The notes under the pieces were generated by a model. The model was not told where the DNA came from and did not search any database. It worked only from the letters and a program-made list of their open reading frames with translations. Below are positions 26,141-34,771 of a stretch of DNA of 36,024 nt, one piece after another (the stretch's first letter is position 1; every line of letters starts with the position of its first letter). The translations under genes were made by a program, and so were the position numbers. The stretch is from Burkholderiales bacterium. GTDB lineage: Bacteria; Pseudomonadota; Gammaproteobacteria; Burkholderiales; Burkholderiaceae_E. Location of the stretch: contig JAFKGG010000389.1 in NCBI GenBank assembly GCA_017307915.1, positions 1 to 36,024 on the forward strand, given 5' to 3'.

Positions 26141-27643
26141 GTGAGCATCCAGCCATCATCCCCAACGGCGTCGGCCGTCCTCGATACTTTCCAGCTGCAC
26201 ATCGACGGCCGGCAGGTGCCGGCGGCTTCCGGCAAGACCTTCGACACGATCGATCCCTATACGCGCGAGCCGTGGGCGCGTGTTCCCGACGCCGGCATGC
26301 AGGACATGGACGCGGCGATCGCCGCGGCGCGGCTGGCTCTCGACGGGCCTTGGGGCCGCATGACCGGATTCGAGCGTGCCAGGCTGATGCGCCGCCTTGC
26401 GGAGCTGATCGAGCGCAACGCCGAGCCGCTGGCCCGGCTGGAAGTGCGCGACACCGGCAAGCTGTATCGGGAAATGATCTTCCAGTTGCGTTACCTGCCC
26501 GAGTGGTTCAACTACTACGCCGGTCTGGCGGACAAGATCGAGGGCCGCACGGTTCCGACCGACAAGCCCAATTTCTTCGTCTATACGCAGCGACAGCCGG
26601 TCGGCGTGGTGGCGGCGATCATTCCCTGGAACGCGCCGCTGATGCTGATGAGCATGAAGCTGGCGCCGGCGCTCGCGGCGGGCTGTAGCTTCGTCCTCAA
26701 ACCCTCGGAACACGCACCGGCGTCGACGCTCGCCTTCGCGCGCCTGGTTGAAGAAGCCGGCATTCCGCCGGGCGTCTTCAACGTCGTGACCGGTCTCGAT
26801 CGCGGGCTGGGCGCGCATCTGGCGAGCCACCCCGGCGTCGACAAGGTGGTGTTCACGGGTTCGACCGCGACCGGCCGGGCGGTGGCCCAGGCGGCGGCGT
26901 CCCAACTCCATGGCGTGGTGCTGGAACTGGGGGGCAAGTCGCCGCAGATCGTGTTTGACGATGCCGACGTTGCCGCTGCCGCCAATGGCGTGATCGCCGG
27001 CATCTTTGCCGCCGGCGGGCAGACCTGCATGGCGGGCTCGCGCCTGATCGCCCACCGCAGCGTCGTCGATGATCTCGTCGCGCGCGTGGCCGGGCGTGCC
27101 GCTTCGATCCGGCTTGGCGATCCGCAACACGAGGCCACCGAGATGGGACCGATCTCCAATCGGCCGCAGTATGAGCGCATACGCGACTACCTTCGCATCG
27201 CGGCCGAAGAGGGCGCCACGCTGCGGGCCGGGGGCATCGACGAGCAGTCGGGGGGCTGGTTCGTCAGGCCCACCATCCTGACCGGCGTGACGCCCGCGAT
27301 GCGGGTGGCTAAAGAGGAGATCTTCGGCCCCGTGTTGTGCGTGCTTGCCTTCGACACCGAAGCGGAAGCGATCGCGCTGGCCAACGATACCGAGTACGGC
27401 CTGGCCGGCTCGGTATGGACGCAGAACATCCAGCGTGCCCATCGTGTTGCCGGCCGGTTGCGGGCCGGTACGGTATGGATCAATTCGTATCGTGCGGTGA
27501 GCCCAAGCGTGCCGTTCGGCGGGTTCGGCGCGAGCGGACTCGGGCGCGAGAATGGCCTGGAGTCGATCCTCGACTTCATGGAAACCCAATCGGTGTGGGT
27601 GGAGCTGGGCGGCGCAACCCGTGATCCCTTCCGCATGGCATGA
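26141..27643 (+). CDS. NAD(P)-dependent aldehyde dehydrogenase
   Basis: A 500-residue aldehyde dehydrogenase. AGGAG ends 5 bases before the GTG at 26141, which fixes the start at MSIQPSS. The active site is complete: Asn in IIPWNAP, E262 (LELGGKSP) and C296 (GGQTCMAGSR); the cofactor motif FTGSTATGR and the late EEIFGPV are present. It belongs to the broad betaine/benzaldehyde-type group, so the substrate cannot be named. Between a Bug binding protein and an SDR, it is likely to carry an alcohol- or aldehyde-derived intermediate to a carboxylate in a catabolic route. Confidence 0.9.
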   Translation: MSIQPSSPTASAVLDTFQLHIDGRQVPAASGKTFDTIDPYTREPWARVPDAGMQDMDAAIAAARLALDGPWGRMTGFERARLMRRLAELIERNAEPLARLEVRDTGKLYREMIFQLRYLPEWFNYYAGLADKIEGRTVPTDKPNFFVYTQRQPVGVVAAIIPWNAPLMLMSMKLAPALAAGCSFVLKPSEHAPASTLAFARLVEEAGIPPGVFNVVTGLDRGLGAHLASHPGVDKVVFTGSTATGRAVAQAAASQLHGVVLELGGKSPQIVFDDADVAAAANGVIAGIFAAGGQTCMAGSRLIAHRSVVDDLVARVAGRAASIRLGDPQHEATEMGPISNRPQYERIRDYLRIAAEEGATLRAGGIDEQSGGWFVRPTILTGVTPAMRVAKEEIFGPVLCVLAFDTEAEAIALANDTEYGLAGSVWTQNIQRAHRVAGRLRAGTVWINSYRAVSPSVPFGGFGASGLGRENGLESILDFMETQSVWVELGGATRDPFRMA

Positions 27644-27662
27644 ACTTTCCCGGAGCAAGAAC

Positions 27663-28439
27663 ATGGATCAATCGACGGTGACGCCGCGCCTGGCCGGCAA
27701 GACCCTGGTGGTAACGGGTGCCGGCCAGGGGATTGGCAAGGCTTATGCCGCGCGCCTGGCGCAGGAAGGCGCCGAGGTGCTGCTGGTGGACATCAATGAG
27801 CAGGCCGTCGCTGCCGCCGTGGCCGACCTGAAGGCCGCGGGGTTGGCCGTGGCAGGCCGCGTCGCGGATGTGGCGGATCCCCGGTCGGTGCAGCGCCTGG
27901 CCGAGTCGCTGCGTCCGGCGCATCCCAGGATCCACGGTCTGATCAACAACGCGGCGGTCTTCTCCACGATCAAGCTGGCGTCTTTCTGGGACATCGACCC
28001 CGAGCAGTGGGACAAGGTGATGGCGGTCAACGTGCGCGGCGCCTGGCTCATGGTGACGGCGCTGCTGCCCCAATTGCGTGCAGCCGGTCAGGCCAGCATC
28101 GTCAACATCGGCTCGGACGCGGTCTGGATGGGCAAGCCCGGCTATCTGCACTACGTGACCAGCAAGGCCGCGATCTACGGCATGACGCATGGCATGGCGC
28201 GCGAGCTGGGCGCCGACGGCATCCGGGTGAACACGCTGTCGCCGGGCTTCACGACCACCGAAGTGCCGCGCGATACGTTCACGCAGGCGCAGCTCGACGG
28301 CATCATGAATGCGCAGGCGTTCAAGCGCCTGGCCGACGCCGGAGACATGGTCGGCGTGGCGGCGTTTCTCATGAGCGACGACAGCCGGTGGATGACCGGC
28401 CAGACCTTTCACGTCACCGGCGGCCTGCTGTTCCGCTGA
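27663..28439 (+). CDS. short-chain dehydrogenase/reductase (SDR)
   Basis: A 258-residue classical SDR. It has the Rossmann motif TGAGQGIG (residues about 19-26), the structural NNAA motif, the catalytic Ser in NIGSDAVWMG and the Y-x3-K pair in YVTSKAA, then the ending TFHVTGGLLFR. GGAG lies 7 bases before the ATG. It is 19 bases after the aldehyde dehydrogenase gene and in the same operon, and the two probably act in sequence (alcohol to aldehyde or ketone, then acid). Its stop shares bases with an ATG of the next frame (TGATG). Confidence 0.9.
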   Translation: MDQSTVTPRLAGKTLVVTGAGQGIGKAYAARLAQEGAEVLLVDINEQAVAAAVADLKAAGLAVAGRVADVADPRSVQRLAESLRPAHPRIHGLINNAAVFSTIKLASFWDIDPEQWDKVMAVNVRGAWLMVTALLPQLRAAGQASIVNIGSDAVWMGKPGYLHYVTSKAAIYGMTHGMARELGADGIRVNTLSPGFTTTEVPRDTFTQAQLDGIMNAQAFKRLADAGDMVGVAAFLMSDDSRWMTGQTFHVTGGLLFR

Positions 28440-28534
28440 TGTGCGCCGCCCGGGGCTTCGAGCGCCGGGCGAGGCATGTATCATCGTCGACGGTCTCGCC
28501 TGAGTCTTCGTCGACCTCCTCCTCGCAACACGTC

Positions 28535-29653
28535 GTGAGCCCCACTCCCGCAATCGGACGGCTTCCCGCCGGCGTCGTCACGCTGGCCGACCATGAAGCG
28601 CATGCGCGCACGCGGCTTGATGCCAACGCGCTGGCCTACTTCAGCGGCGGCGCCGGCGACGAGATCACGCTGGCCGACAATCGCCGTGCCTGGGACAGCC
28701 TGCGGCTGCGGCCGCGCGTGCTGCGCAACGTGGCCGGCGGCCACACGCGCGTCGAGCTGCTCGGCCGCACGCTGGCGCATCCGCTGCTGCTGGCGCCGGT
28801 GGCCTACCAGAAGATGGCGCACGCCGACGGCGAGGTGGCCACCGCGTGCGCGGCCGCGGCGCAGGGCGCGGGCCTGGTGCTGAGCACGCAGGCCAGCACG
28901 CCGCTGGAAGAGGTGGCGGCCGCCATGCTGGCCGAGCCCGGGCGCGGCCCGTTGTGGTTCCAGCTCTACATTCAAGACGACCGCGAGTTCACGCGCGCGC
29001 TGGTGCAGCGCGCCGAGCACGCCGGCTACGAAGCATTGGTGCTGACCGTCGATGCGCCGACCAGCGGCGCGCGCGATCGCGAGCGCCGGGCCGGTTTCCG
29101 GCTGCCGGCCGGCGTGTCGGCGGTGAACCTGGCGGGTATGCGCGTGTCGGCGCAGCCTGCCTTGTCGCCGGGCAAGAGCGCCTTGTTCGATGGGCTGCTG
29201 GCGCGCGTGCCGACCTGGGAAGACCTGAGCTGGCTGATCGCGGCCACGCGCCTGCCGGTGCTGGTCAAGGGCGTGCTGCACGAAGACGACGCGCGGCAAG
29301 CCGTGGCGCTGGGCGCGGCCGGCGTCATCGTGTCGAATCATGGCGGGCGCACGCTGGACACCAGCGTGGCCACCGCGATGGTGCTGCCGCGCATCGCCGA
29401 TGCGGTGGCGGCGCAGGTGCCCGTACTGGTCGATGGCGGCATCCGCCGCGGCACCGACGTGCTGAAGGCGGTGGCGCTGGGCGCGCGCGCCGTGCTGATC
29501 GGTCGGCCGTACGTCTATGCGCTGGCCAATGCCGGCGCGCTGGGCGTGGCGCACGTGCTGCGGCTGCTGCGCGACGAGCTGGAAATCGCCATGGCGCTGG
29601 CCGGCTGCGCGACGCTGGCCGACGTGACGCCGGCGCTGCTGTTCGAGCCGTAA
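28535..29653 (+). CDS. FMN-dependent alpha-hydroxyacid oxidase/dehydrogenase
   Basis: A 372-residue TIM-barrel enzyme of the lactate/glycolate oxidase family, counted from GTG 28535. Family landmarks: the N-terminal AYFSGGAGDE, QLYIQDD, LTVDAPTSGARDRERR, the FMN-binding Lys in VLVKGVLHEDDA, the catalytic His H269 with SNHGGRTLD, and DGGIRRGTDVLKAVALGA, IGRPYVY. It should oxidise a 2-hydroxyacid to the keto acid. The start is uncertain: an ATG at 28439 overlapping the SDR stop would add 32 residues that are mostly Ser, Pro and Arg. Neither start has a strong ribosome site. It may be the last gene of the LysR-controlled operon. Confidence 0.86.
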   Translation: MSPTPAIGRLPAGVVTLADHEAHARTRLDANALAYFSGGAGDEITLADNRRAWDSLRLRPRVLRNVAGGHTRVELLGRTLAHPLLLAPVAYQKMAHADGEVATACAAAAQGAGLVLSTQASTPLEEVAAAMLAEPGRGPLWFQLYIQDDREFTRALVQRAEHAGYEALVLTVDAPTSGARDRERRAGFRLPAGVSAVNLAGMRVSAQPALSPGKSALFDGLLARVPTWEDLSWLIAATRLPVLVKGVLHEDDARQAVALGAAGVIVSNHGGRTLDTSVATAMVLPRIADAVAAQVPVLVDGGIRRGTDVLKAVALGARAVLIGRPYVYALANAGALGVAHVLRLLRDELEIAMALAGCATLADVTPALLFEP

Positions 29654-29751
29654 GCCGCTGCTGCTCGGCCGGGGGCTGCTTCGGGTTCGACCCGACAGAC
29701 TGAGCCTGTACAACTTCCTAGAATGTCCCAACGGATATCATCGCCGGACGA

Positions 29752-29773
29752 CCCGCCGCTGCGGGGCTTTTCT
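29752..29773 (+). terminator. hairpin with T-run between the oxidase and Bug genes
   Basis: CCCGC, a four-base loop CGCT, then GCGGG and a GCTTTTCT tail resembles a short intrinsic terminator for the oxidase gene. It ends only a few bases before the ribosome site AAAGGA of the next gene, so it may also act as a leader attenuator. Confidence 0.55.
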
Positions 29774-29787
29774 AGGAAAGGAATTCA

Positions 29788-30771
29788 ATGCAACGACGTC
29801 AATTCGTTCGCCTGCTGCCGGCCGCTGCCGCCGGGCTTGGCCTGTCGGGCGCGGCCTGGGCTCAGGCTGCTTATCCGACGCGTACGGTGCGGCTGATCGT
29901 GCCGTTCGCGCCCGGCGGCACCACCGACATCGTCGCTCGCGTGCTGGCCGACCGCATCGGCGCGGCGCTGGGGCAGTCGATGGTGGTCGACAACAAGGGC
30001 GGCGGTGGCGGCATCATCGGCGCCACCGAGATCGCGCGTGCCGCGCCCGACGGCTACGTGATCGGCATGGCCACCGTGTCGACCACGGCGTCGAACCCGG
30101 CGATCAACCCCAAGACGCCGTACAACCCGCTGACCGACTTCACGTCGATCACCAACGTGGCCGCCACGCCGAACGTGATCGCGGTGCACCCGTCGTTTCC
30201 GGCGCGCGACTACAAAACCTTCCTGTCGGAGGTCAAGCGCAACCCCGGCAAGTATTCGTTCGCCAGCTCGGGCACCGGCGGCATCGGCCACTTGCAGATG
30301 GAGCTGTTCAAGGTGCTGTCGGGTACCTTCATCACGCACATCCCGTATCGCGGCGCCGGCCCGGCGCTGGTCGACACGGCCGGTGGGCAGGTGCCGATGA
30401 TCTTCGACAACCTGCCGTCGGCGCTGCCCTACATCAAGGAAGGGCGGCTAATTCCCATCGTGGTGGCGGCGCCGCAGCGGCTGGCCGTGCTGCCGAACAT
30501 TCCCACCTTCAAGGAAGTGGGGCTCGAACAGGTCAACCGCATGGCGTATTACGGCCTGCATGGCCCGAAAGGCCTGCCGGCCGACGTCGTCAACAAACTG
30601 TATGCGGCGGTCAAGAAAACGCTCGATATCCCCGAGGTGCGCAAGCGCATCGAAGACACCGGCTCGCTGATCGTCGGCAACACGCCGGCCGAATTCGCCG
30701 CGCAGACCAAGGCCGAGTTCGAGGTCTACAAGAAGGTGGTCGAGCAGCGCAATCTCAAGCTCGACGCGTAA
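29788..30771 (+). CDS. Bug-family (TctC) periplasmic binding protein
   Basis: A 327-residue TctC-type binding protein with signal peptide ([20 protein letters not shown], cleavage after WAQ). Body motifs: [60 protein letters not shown] and [13 protein letters not shown], all standard for the family. AAAGGA precedes the ATG at 29788. It stands alone between a terminator-like hairpin and a convergent LysR gene, as many Burkholderiales Bug genes do. The ligand is unknown; a carboxylate or small aromatic acid is typical. Confidence 0.9.
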   Translation: MQRRQFVRLLPAAAAGLGLSGAAWAQAAYPTRTVRLIVPFAPGGTTDIVARVLADRIGAALGQSMVVDNKGGGGGIIGATEIARAAPDGYVIGMATVSTTASNPAINPKTPYNPLTDFTSITNVAATPNVIAVHPSFPARDYKTFLSEVKRNPGKYSFASSGTGGIGHLQMELFKVLSGTFITHIPYRGAGPALVDTAGGQVPMIFDNLPSALPYIKEGRLIPIVVAAPQRLAVLPNIPTFKEVGLEQVNRMAYYGLHGPKGLPADVVNKLYAAVKKTLDIPEVRKRIEDTGSLIVGNTPAEFAAQTKAEFEVYKKVVEQRNLKLDA

Positions 30772-30779
30772 GGGAACGA

Positions 30780-30799
30780 CCGGCCCTGCGAGGGGCCGG
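30780..30799. terminator. GC-rich hairpin between convergent genes
   Basis: CCGGCCC, a six-base loop, then GGGCCGG forms a seven-pair stem in the gap between the convergent Bug and LysR genes. It lacks a T-run on either side, so it may stop transcription weakly or protect transcript ends. Confidence 0.45.
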
Positions 30800-30842
30800 C
30801 TTCAGCGCCTGCTCGCGCCCTGCCGGGCGCGCCCAGACAAAC

Positions 30843-31778
30843 TCAAGCGCGCTGCGGCCGCGCCGCTCGCGCCGACGCGTGCGCGGCCTGCGTGAACAGC
30901 TCGGCCAGGAACGCCGCAGCCGGCGTCGGCTGCGCATCGCCCCAACTGATCAGCGCGATCGACGGCGATTCCAGCGTTTCTTCGAGCTGCAGCGGCATCA
31001 AGCCGTTGGCCGGCCAGCGCAGCGCGAACAGCTCGTGCGGGAAAGTGCCGATCAGATCGGTACTGTGCACGATCGCTTCCAGCCCCGACAGCGTTTCGCA
31101 ATGCACCGGGCATTCGGGTTCGCCCAGCCGCGCGGCGGCATAGGCGCGCCGCAGCGCGCGCGACGAGCTGCTGAACGCGCTCGGCGTGGCCCATTGCGCG
31201 CCGCCCAGTTCCTTCAGGCGACGCGCGCTGGCCAGCGGATGTTTCTTGCGCGTGGCAGCGATGATGGTCGACGAGCCGTACAGCGGATGCACGCTGTATT
31301 CGGGGCCGAGCTGCTCGGCCGGTGAAGCAATCACCGCGAAATCGAGCGTGCCCTCGCGCAGATAGCTGAGCAGCAGCGGAAACGCCGGCGCCATGATGCG
31401 CAGCGACACGGCCGGCCACTGCGCGCGAAAGCGGCCGATGATCTGCGGCAGCCACACCATCACCGGCAGATGCGACAAGGCCAGCACCACCTGGCCTTCG
31501 CGCTGGCCGCGCAACTGTTGCAGCGTTTCGCCGGCGCGGCGCGCTTCTTCGCGAATGGCGCGAGCGCGCGGGATCAATGCCTGGCCATAGTCGGTAAGCC
31601 GCACGCCGCGCACGCCGCGCGTGAACAGCGGCACGCCGGTGTCGGCTTCGATCTTCAGCAACTGCTTGGTGAGCGCCGATTGCGAGACGCCGAGCTGGCG
31701 CGCCGCCATCGTCAGGCTGCCGGCATCGGCGATGGTGGCGACCAGTACGAGCGCATCGGCATTCATGGCTGCAATCAT
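30843..31778 (-). CDS. LysR-family regulator
   Basis: A 311-residue LysR regulator: HTH at residues about 17-55 (DAGSLTMAARQLGVSQSALT then KQLLKIEADTGV), effector domain from about 93. The C-terminus is rich in Ala/Arg (AAHASARAARPQRA). The start at 31778 has a weak AGGG; MNADAL at 31766 is an alternative. It is divergent from the SRPBCC-CDGSH/cupin-kynureninase operon with a gap of about 97 bases, so it probably regulates that operon. It is also convergent with a Bug gene that it might control. Confidence 0.89.
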   Translation of the reverse strand: MIAAMNADALVLVATIADAGSLTMAARQLGVSQSALTKQLLKIEADTGVPLFTRGVRGVRLTDYGQALIPRARAIREEARRAGETLQQLRGQREGQVVLALSHLPVMVWLPQIIGRFRAQWPAVSLRIMAPAFPLLLSYLREGTLDFAVIASPAEQLGPEYSVHPLYGSSTIIAATRKKHPLASARRLKELGGAQWATPSAFSSSSRALRRAYAAARLGEPECPVHCETLSGLEAIVHSTDLIGTFPHELFALRWPANGLMPLQLEETLESPSIALISWGDAQPTPAAAFLAELFTQAAHASARAARPQRA

Positions 31779-31875
31779 AACCCTGTGGAATGTCCATGAG
31801 AATTTTTGGGCTTGTGGTCATGGTTCGTGCGGCAATAAGGTGTGCTTGTTACAACTTCGTTGCTGCCTTGTGTCG

Positions 31876-32361
31876 ATGAGTACCGCGCCTGCCGCTTCCG
31901 TCTGCTTCACCGTTGCCGCGCTGTGCGAAGGCACCGTTGATGCTGCGCTTGCCCATCTGACGTCGGCGGCCGGCTTCTCGCAGTGGAGCCTGGGCATGCA
32001 GCAGTGCCGCGAGGAAGTGCCGGGGCTGCTGCACGGGCGCTCAAGCTTCGACGGCAGCACCAATTGGGTGCGCACGCGGGTCGAGCGCTGGCTGGCGCAT
32101 GTCGATGCGCCGCAGTCGGCAGGTTTTCGCATCGACTATCTGTGCGGCTCGAACCCCGACCAGCTGGCCCTGCGCATCGCCGCAACCATCGCGCCCGGCG
32201 CCTGGCTCGGCTACGCGTCGGGAGCGATGGTCACGCTGCTGGCCTGGCGCACGGCAGGCATGAGCGATCAGCGCTGGCAGCAATTGATCGCCGCGCACGA
32301 GACCGAGATCGAACTGATCCGCACGCAACTGGCCGGCATCGCCGCCGGCAGCAAAGCATGA
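31876..32361 (+). CDS. SRPBCC-like small protein, uncharacterised
   Basis: A 161-residue protein with no signal peptide. Alternating beta-type and helical stretches, an early AALCEGTVDAALAHLTSAAGFS segment, and a long C-terminal helix (SDQRWQQLIAAHETEIELIR) resemble the SRPBCC/START hydrophobic-pocket fold, but the match is by pattern only. Starts at ATG 31876 or GTG 31870; no ribosome site is seen, so translation may be leaderless or weak. The stop overlaps the start of the next gene (ATGA). A role in binding or modifying a hydrophobic or aromatic compound is a guess from the fold. Confidence 0.6.
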   Translation: MSTAPAASVCFTVAALCEGTVDAALAHLTSAAGFSQWSLGMQQCREEVPGLLHGRSSFDGSTNWVRTRVERWLAHVDAPQSAGFRIDYLCGSNPDQLALRIAATIAPGAWLGYASGAMVTLLAWRTAGMSDQRWQQLIAAHETEIELIRTQLAGIAAGSKA

Positions 32362-33437
32362 ACGATTCCACCACGACCCTGCCGGCAAGCCCCAAGCTCA
32401 GTCCGTTCTATGTCGAGCTGCGCCCGTCGCAGACGGTGCTGTGGTGCAGCTGCGGCCTGAGCGCGCGCCAGCCGTATTGCGACGGCAGCCATCGCGGTAC
32501 CGGCTTCGAGCCGCTGCGCTACACCGCCGGCCCCGAAGGCGAGGAAGTGCTGTTGTGCGCCTGTAAGCGCACCTGTACGCCGCCGCACTGCGACGGCTCG
32601 CACAACGCGCTGGCTGGCGTCTATGGCGTCGACGATCCGGACAGCGAAAGCAATCGCCGCGTGGTCTGGACGCCGCCTACCGATGATGGCCGTGCGCGCG
32701 TCAATGGCGGTTGCTTCGTCTGCTCGGTCGACCGCCAGCCGTTCAACAGCGTCGGCACGCTGAGCTGGGCACGCGTGATCACCGCCGATCACGGCGCGCG
32801 CCACCAGAGCCAGTTCTGTCTTGATTTCGCGCCCGGCGTTTCGCCGGTGATGGCCTTCGGCGATTGCGAAGTGGCGCTGATGGCGGTGAACGGCAGCGGC
32901 ACGATCGACATTGCGGGGCGCTGCTTCGAGTTCGAAGCGCCGCTGGGCATCCACGTGCGCCCGGGTGAGGCGTTCCGCATCGATAACCGCAGCCCGGACA
33001 CGATGCGCGTGTTCGCCTCGGTCGGCGCTTCGCTGACCGAGCCGCTGTGGCCGGCGCAACTCGGCGACGACTTCGACGCCGGCGCGCCGTTGCGGCTGGC
33101 GCCGGTCGATGCCGCGCAGCGCGTGGCGATGGCCGAGCGCTTCTTCCAGATGCTGGTCGACAAGCGCCATGGTTCGCAGCGGCTGACGCAGTTCATCGGC
33201 GAGATCCCGCGCAGCAAGGCGCTGCCGCATCGGCACCTGTACGAAGAATCCTTGATCGTGCTGGCCGGCCAGGGCGTGATGTGGACCGAGACGCTGAAGG
33301 CGCCGGTCAATGCCGGCGACGTGATCTTTCTGCCGCGCAAACAACTGCACTCGCTGGAATGCACCAGCGATACGCCGATGCTGGTGGTCGGCGTGATCTA
33401 CCCGGGCGACAACCCGGCCATCAACTACTACGATTGA
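32358..33437 (+). CDS. double CDGSH iron-sulfur / bicupin fusion protein
   Basis: A 359-residue cytoplasmic protein with an unusual domain order. Residues 30-45 (C30, C32, C41, H45) and 67-82 (C67, C69, C78, H82) each match C-x-C-x2-(S/T)-x3-P-x-C-D-G-S-H, the three-Cys-one-His ligand set of CDGSH [2Fe-2S] domains. From about 115 two cupin domains follow; the second has H291-x-H293, E296/E297 and H331, a full metal site, while the first shows no complete ligand set. The fold suggests a metal-dependent dioxygenase-type or isomerase-type cupin with redox clusters attached. Coupled by ATGA to the upstream gene and 11 bases from the kynureninase-like gene. Confidence 0.82.
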   Translation: MNDSTTTLPASPKLSPFYVELRPSQTVLWCSCGLSARQPYCDGSHRGTGFEPLRYTAGPEGEEVLLCACKRTCTPPHCDGSHNALAGVYGVDDPDSESNRRVVWTPPTDDGRARVNGGCFVCSVDRQPFNSVGTLSWARVITADHGARHQSQFCLDFAPGVSPVMAFGDCEVALMAVNGSGTIDIAGRCFEFEAPLGIHVRPGEAFRIDNRSPDTMRVFASVGASLTEPLWPAQLGDDFDAGAPLRLAPVDAAQRVAMAERFFQMLVDKRHGSQRLTQFIGEIPRSKALPHRHLYEESLIVLAGQGVMWTETLKAPVNAGDVIFLPRKQLHSLECTSDTPMLVVGVIYPGDNPAINYYD

Positions 33438-33448
33438 ACGGTAGCTTC

Positions 33449-34696
33449 ATGCCGATCACCTTGTCGACCTGCCAGGCGCTCGATCGCGAAGATCCGCTGC
33501 GCCATCTGCGCGAGCGTTTCGAGCCGGCGCGCGACGGCGCGATCCATCTCGACGCCAACTCGTTGGGCCCGATGCCGGCCGGCATCGCCGATGAAATCGC
33601 GCAGCGCATGCGCGACGAATGGGCCGGCCTGCGGCGCCGCGCCTGGAGCCAGGCCGACTGGCTCGGTTCGCCGCAGCGCATCGGCGCCGCGCTGGCGCCG
33701 ATTCTGGGCGCCGAGCCCGATGACCTGATCGCTGCCGACAACACCACCATCGATCTATACAAGCTGCTCACTTATGCGCTGTCGCTGGCCGACGGCGAGA
33801 CCGGCAAGCGTGTGATCGTGCTCGAGCGTGAAGGTTTTCCGACCGACTGCCACGTGGCGCAGGGCGTGGCGCGCGCCTCGAAAGGGCGCTGGGAACTGCG
33901 CACGATCGACGGCGAAGCCGAGCTGGCGCAGGCGCTGCGCAACGACGTCGCGGTGGTGATGCTGTCGCACGCCGACTATCGCAGCGGCTGGCGCTGGGAC
34001 ATGGCCGCGGTGAATCGCCAGGCGCATGCGGTGGGCGCGCGGGTGCTGTGGGATCTGTCGCATACCGCCGGCGCATTGCCGGTGCGCTTGCGCGAGACCG
34101 AAGCCGATTTCGCGGTGGCTTGCGGCTACAAGTATCTGTGCGGCGGCCCCGGCGCGCCGGCGCTGGCCTACATCCATCCGGCGCTGCGCGATCGCGGCTG
34201 GCCGACGATCCCGGGCTGGCTCGGCCATGCCGATCCGATGACCTTTCCGTGCGCCTACGAGCCGGGGCCGGGCATGGCTTCGCTGATCAACGGCACGCCG
34301 CCGATCCTGCAGAACCTGATCCTGGAAGCGGCGGCGCGCATCTGGAGCGAAGTGCCGCCGCAGGCGCTGGCCTGGAAGCACCGCTCGCTGTCGGAAACGC
34401 TGGTGACGCTGCTGGAACAGGAATGCGCCGAATTCGGCGTGCGCGTCGCGTCGCCACCCGACTATGCGCAGCGTGGCGGCCACGTCACGTTTACGCATGA
34501 AGGCGGCGGCGCCTTGTGCGAGGCGCTGCTCGAAGCCGGCGTGGTCGGGTCGTTCCGCAATCCCGACGTGATCCGGCTCGGCTTGTCGCCGCTGGTGCTG
34601 TCGCACGCCGACCTGTGGGAAGCCGTAGCGCGGCTGCGCCGACTGCTGGCCAACGAAGGCTGGCGCGCCGAACGTTTTCGCAACTTCACTTTGTGA
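33449..34696 (+). CDS. kynureninase-like PLP enzyme (aminotransferase class V fold)
   Basis: A 415-residue fold-type I PLP enzyme. The N-terminus has HLDANSLGPMPAG, the kynureninase-type phosphate-contact region; D202 and H205 lie in WDLSHTAGALPV (pyridine-ring contact) and K228 in CGYKYLCGGPGAPA is the Schiff-base lysine. Length and motif order fit KynU, which cleaves kynurenine or 3-hydroxykynurenine to anthranilates and alanine. ATG at 33449 follows the CDGSH/cupin stop by 11 bases. No tryptophan dioxygenase or kynurenine formamidase gene is nearby, so a related beta-aryl-keto amino acid may be the true substrate. Confidence 0.8.
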   Translation: MPITLSTCQALDREDPLRHLRERFEPARDGAIHLDANSLGPMPAGIADEIAQRMRDEWAGLRRRAWSQADWLGSPQRIGAALAPILGAEPDDLIAADNTTIDLYKLLTYALSLADGETGKRVIVLEREGFPTDCHVAQGVARASKGRWELRTIDGEAELAQALRNDVAVVMLSHADYRSGWRWDMAAVNRQAHAVGARVLWDLSHTAGALPVRLRETEADFAVACGYKYLCGGPGAPALAYIHPALRDRGWPTIPGWLGHADPMTFPCAYEPGPGMASLINGTPPILQNLILEAAARIWSEVPPQALAWKHRSLSETLVTLLEQECAEFGVRVASPPDYAQRGGHVTFTHEGGGALCEALLEAGVVGSFRNPDVIRLGLSPLVLSHADLWEAVARLRRLLANEGWRAERFRNFTL

Positions 34697-34771
34697 TGAT
34701 GAACGGCCCGGCAGTTCCGCCTGGCCGATTTGCCCGCCAATCGATGCGTCTCTAATCAAGGGAGAGCTCTC

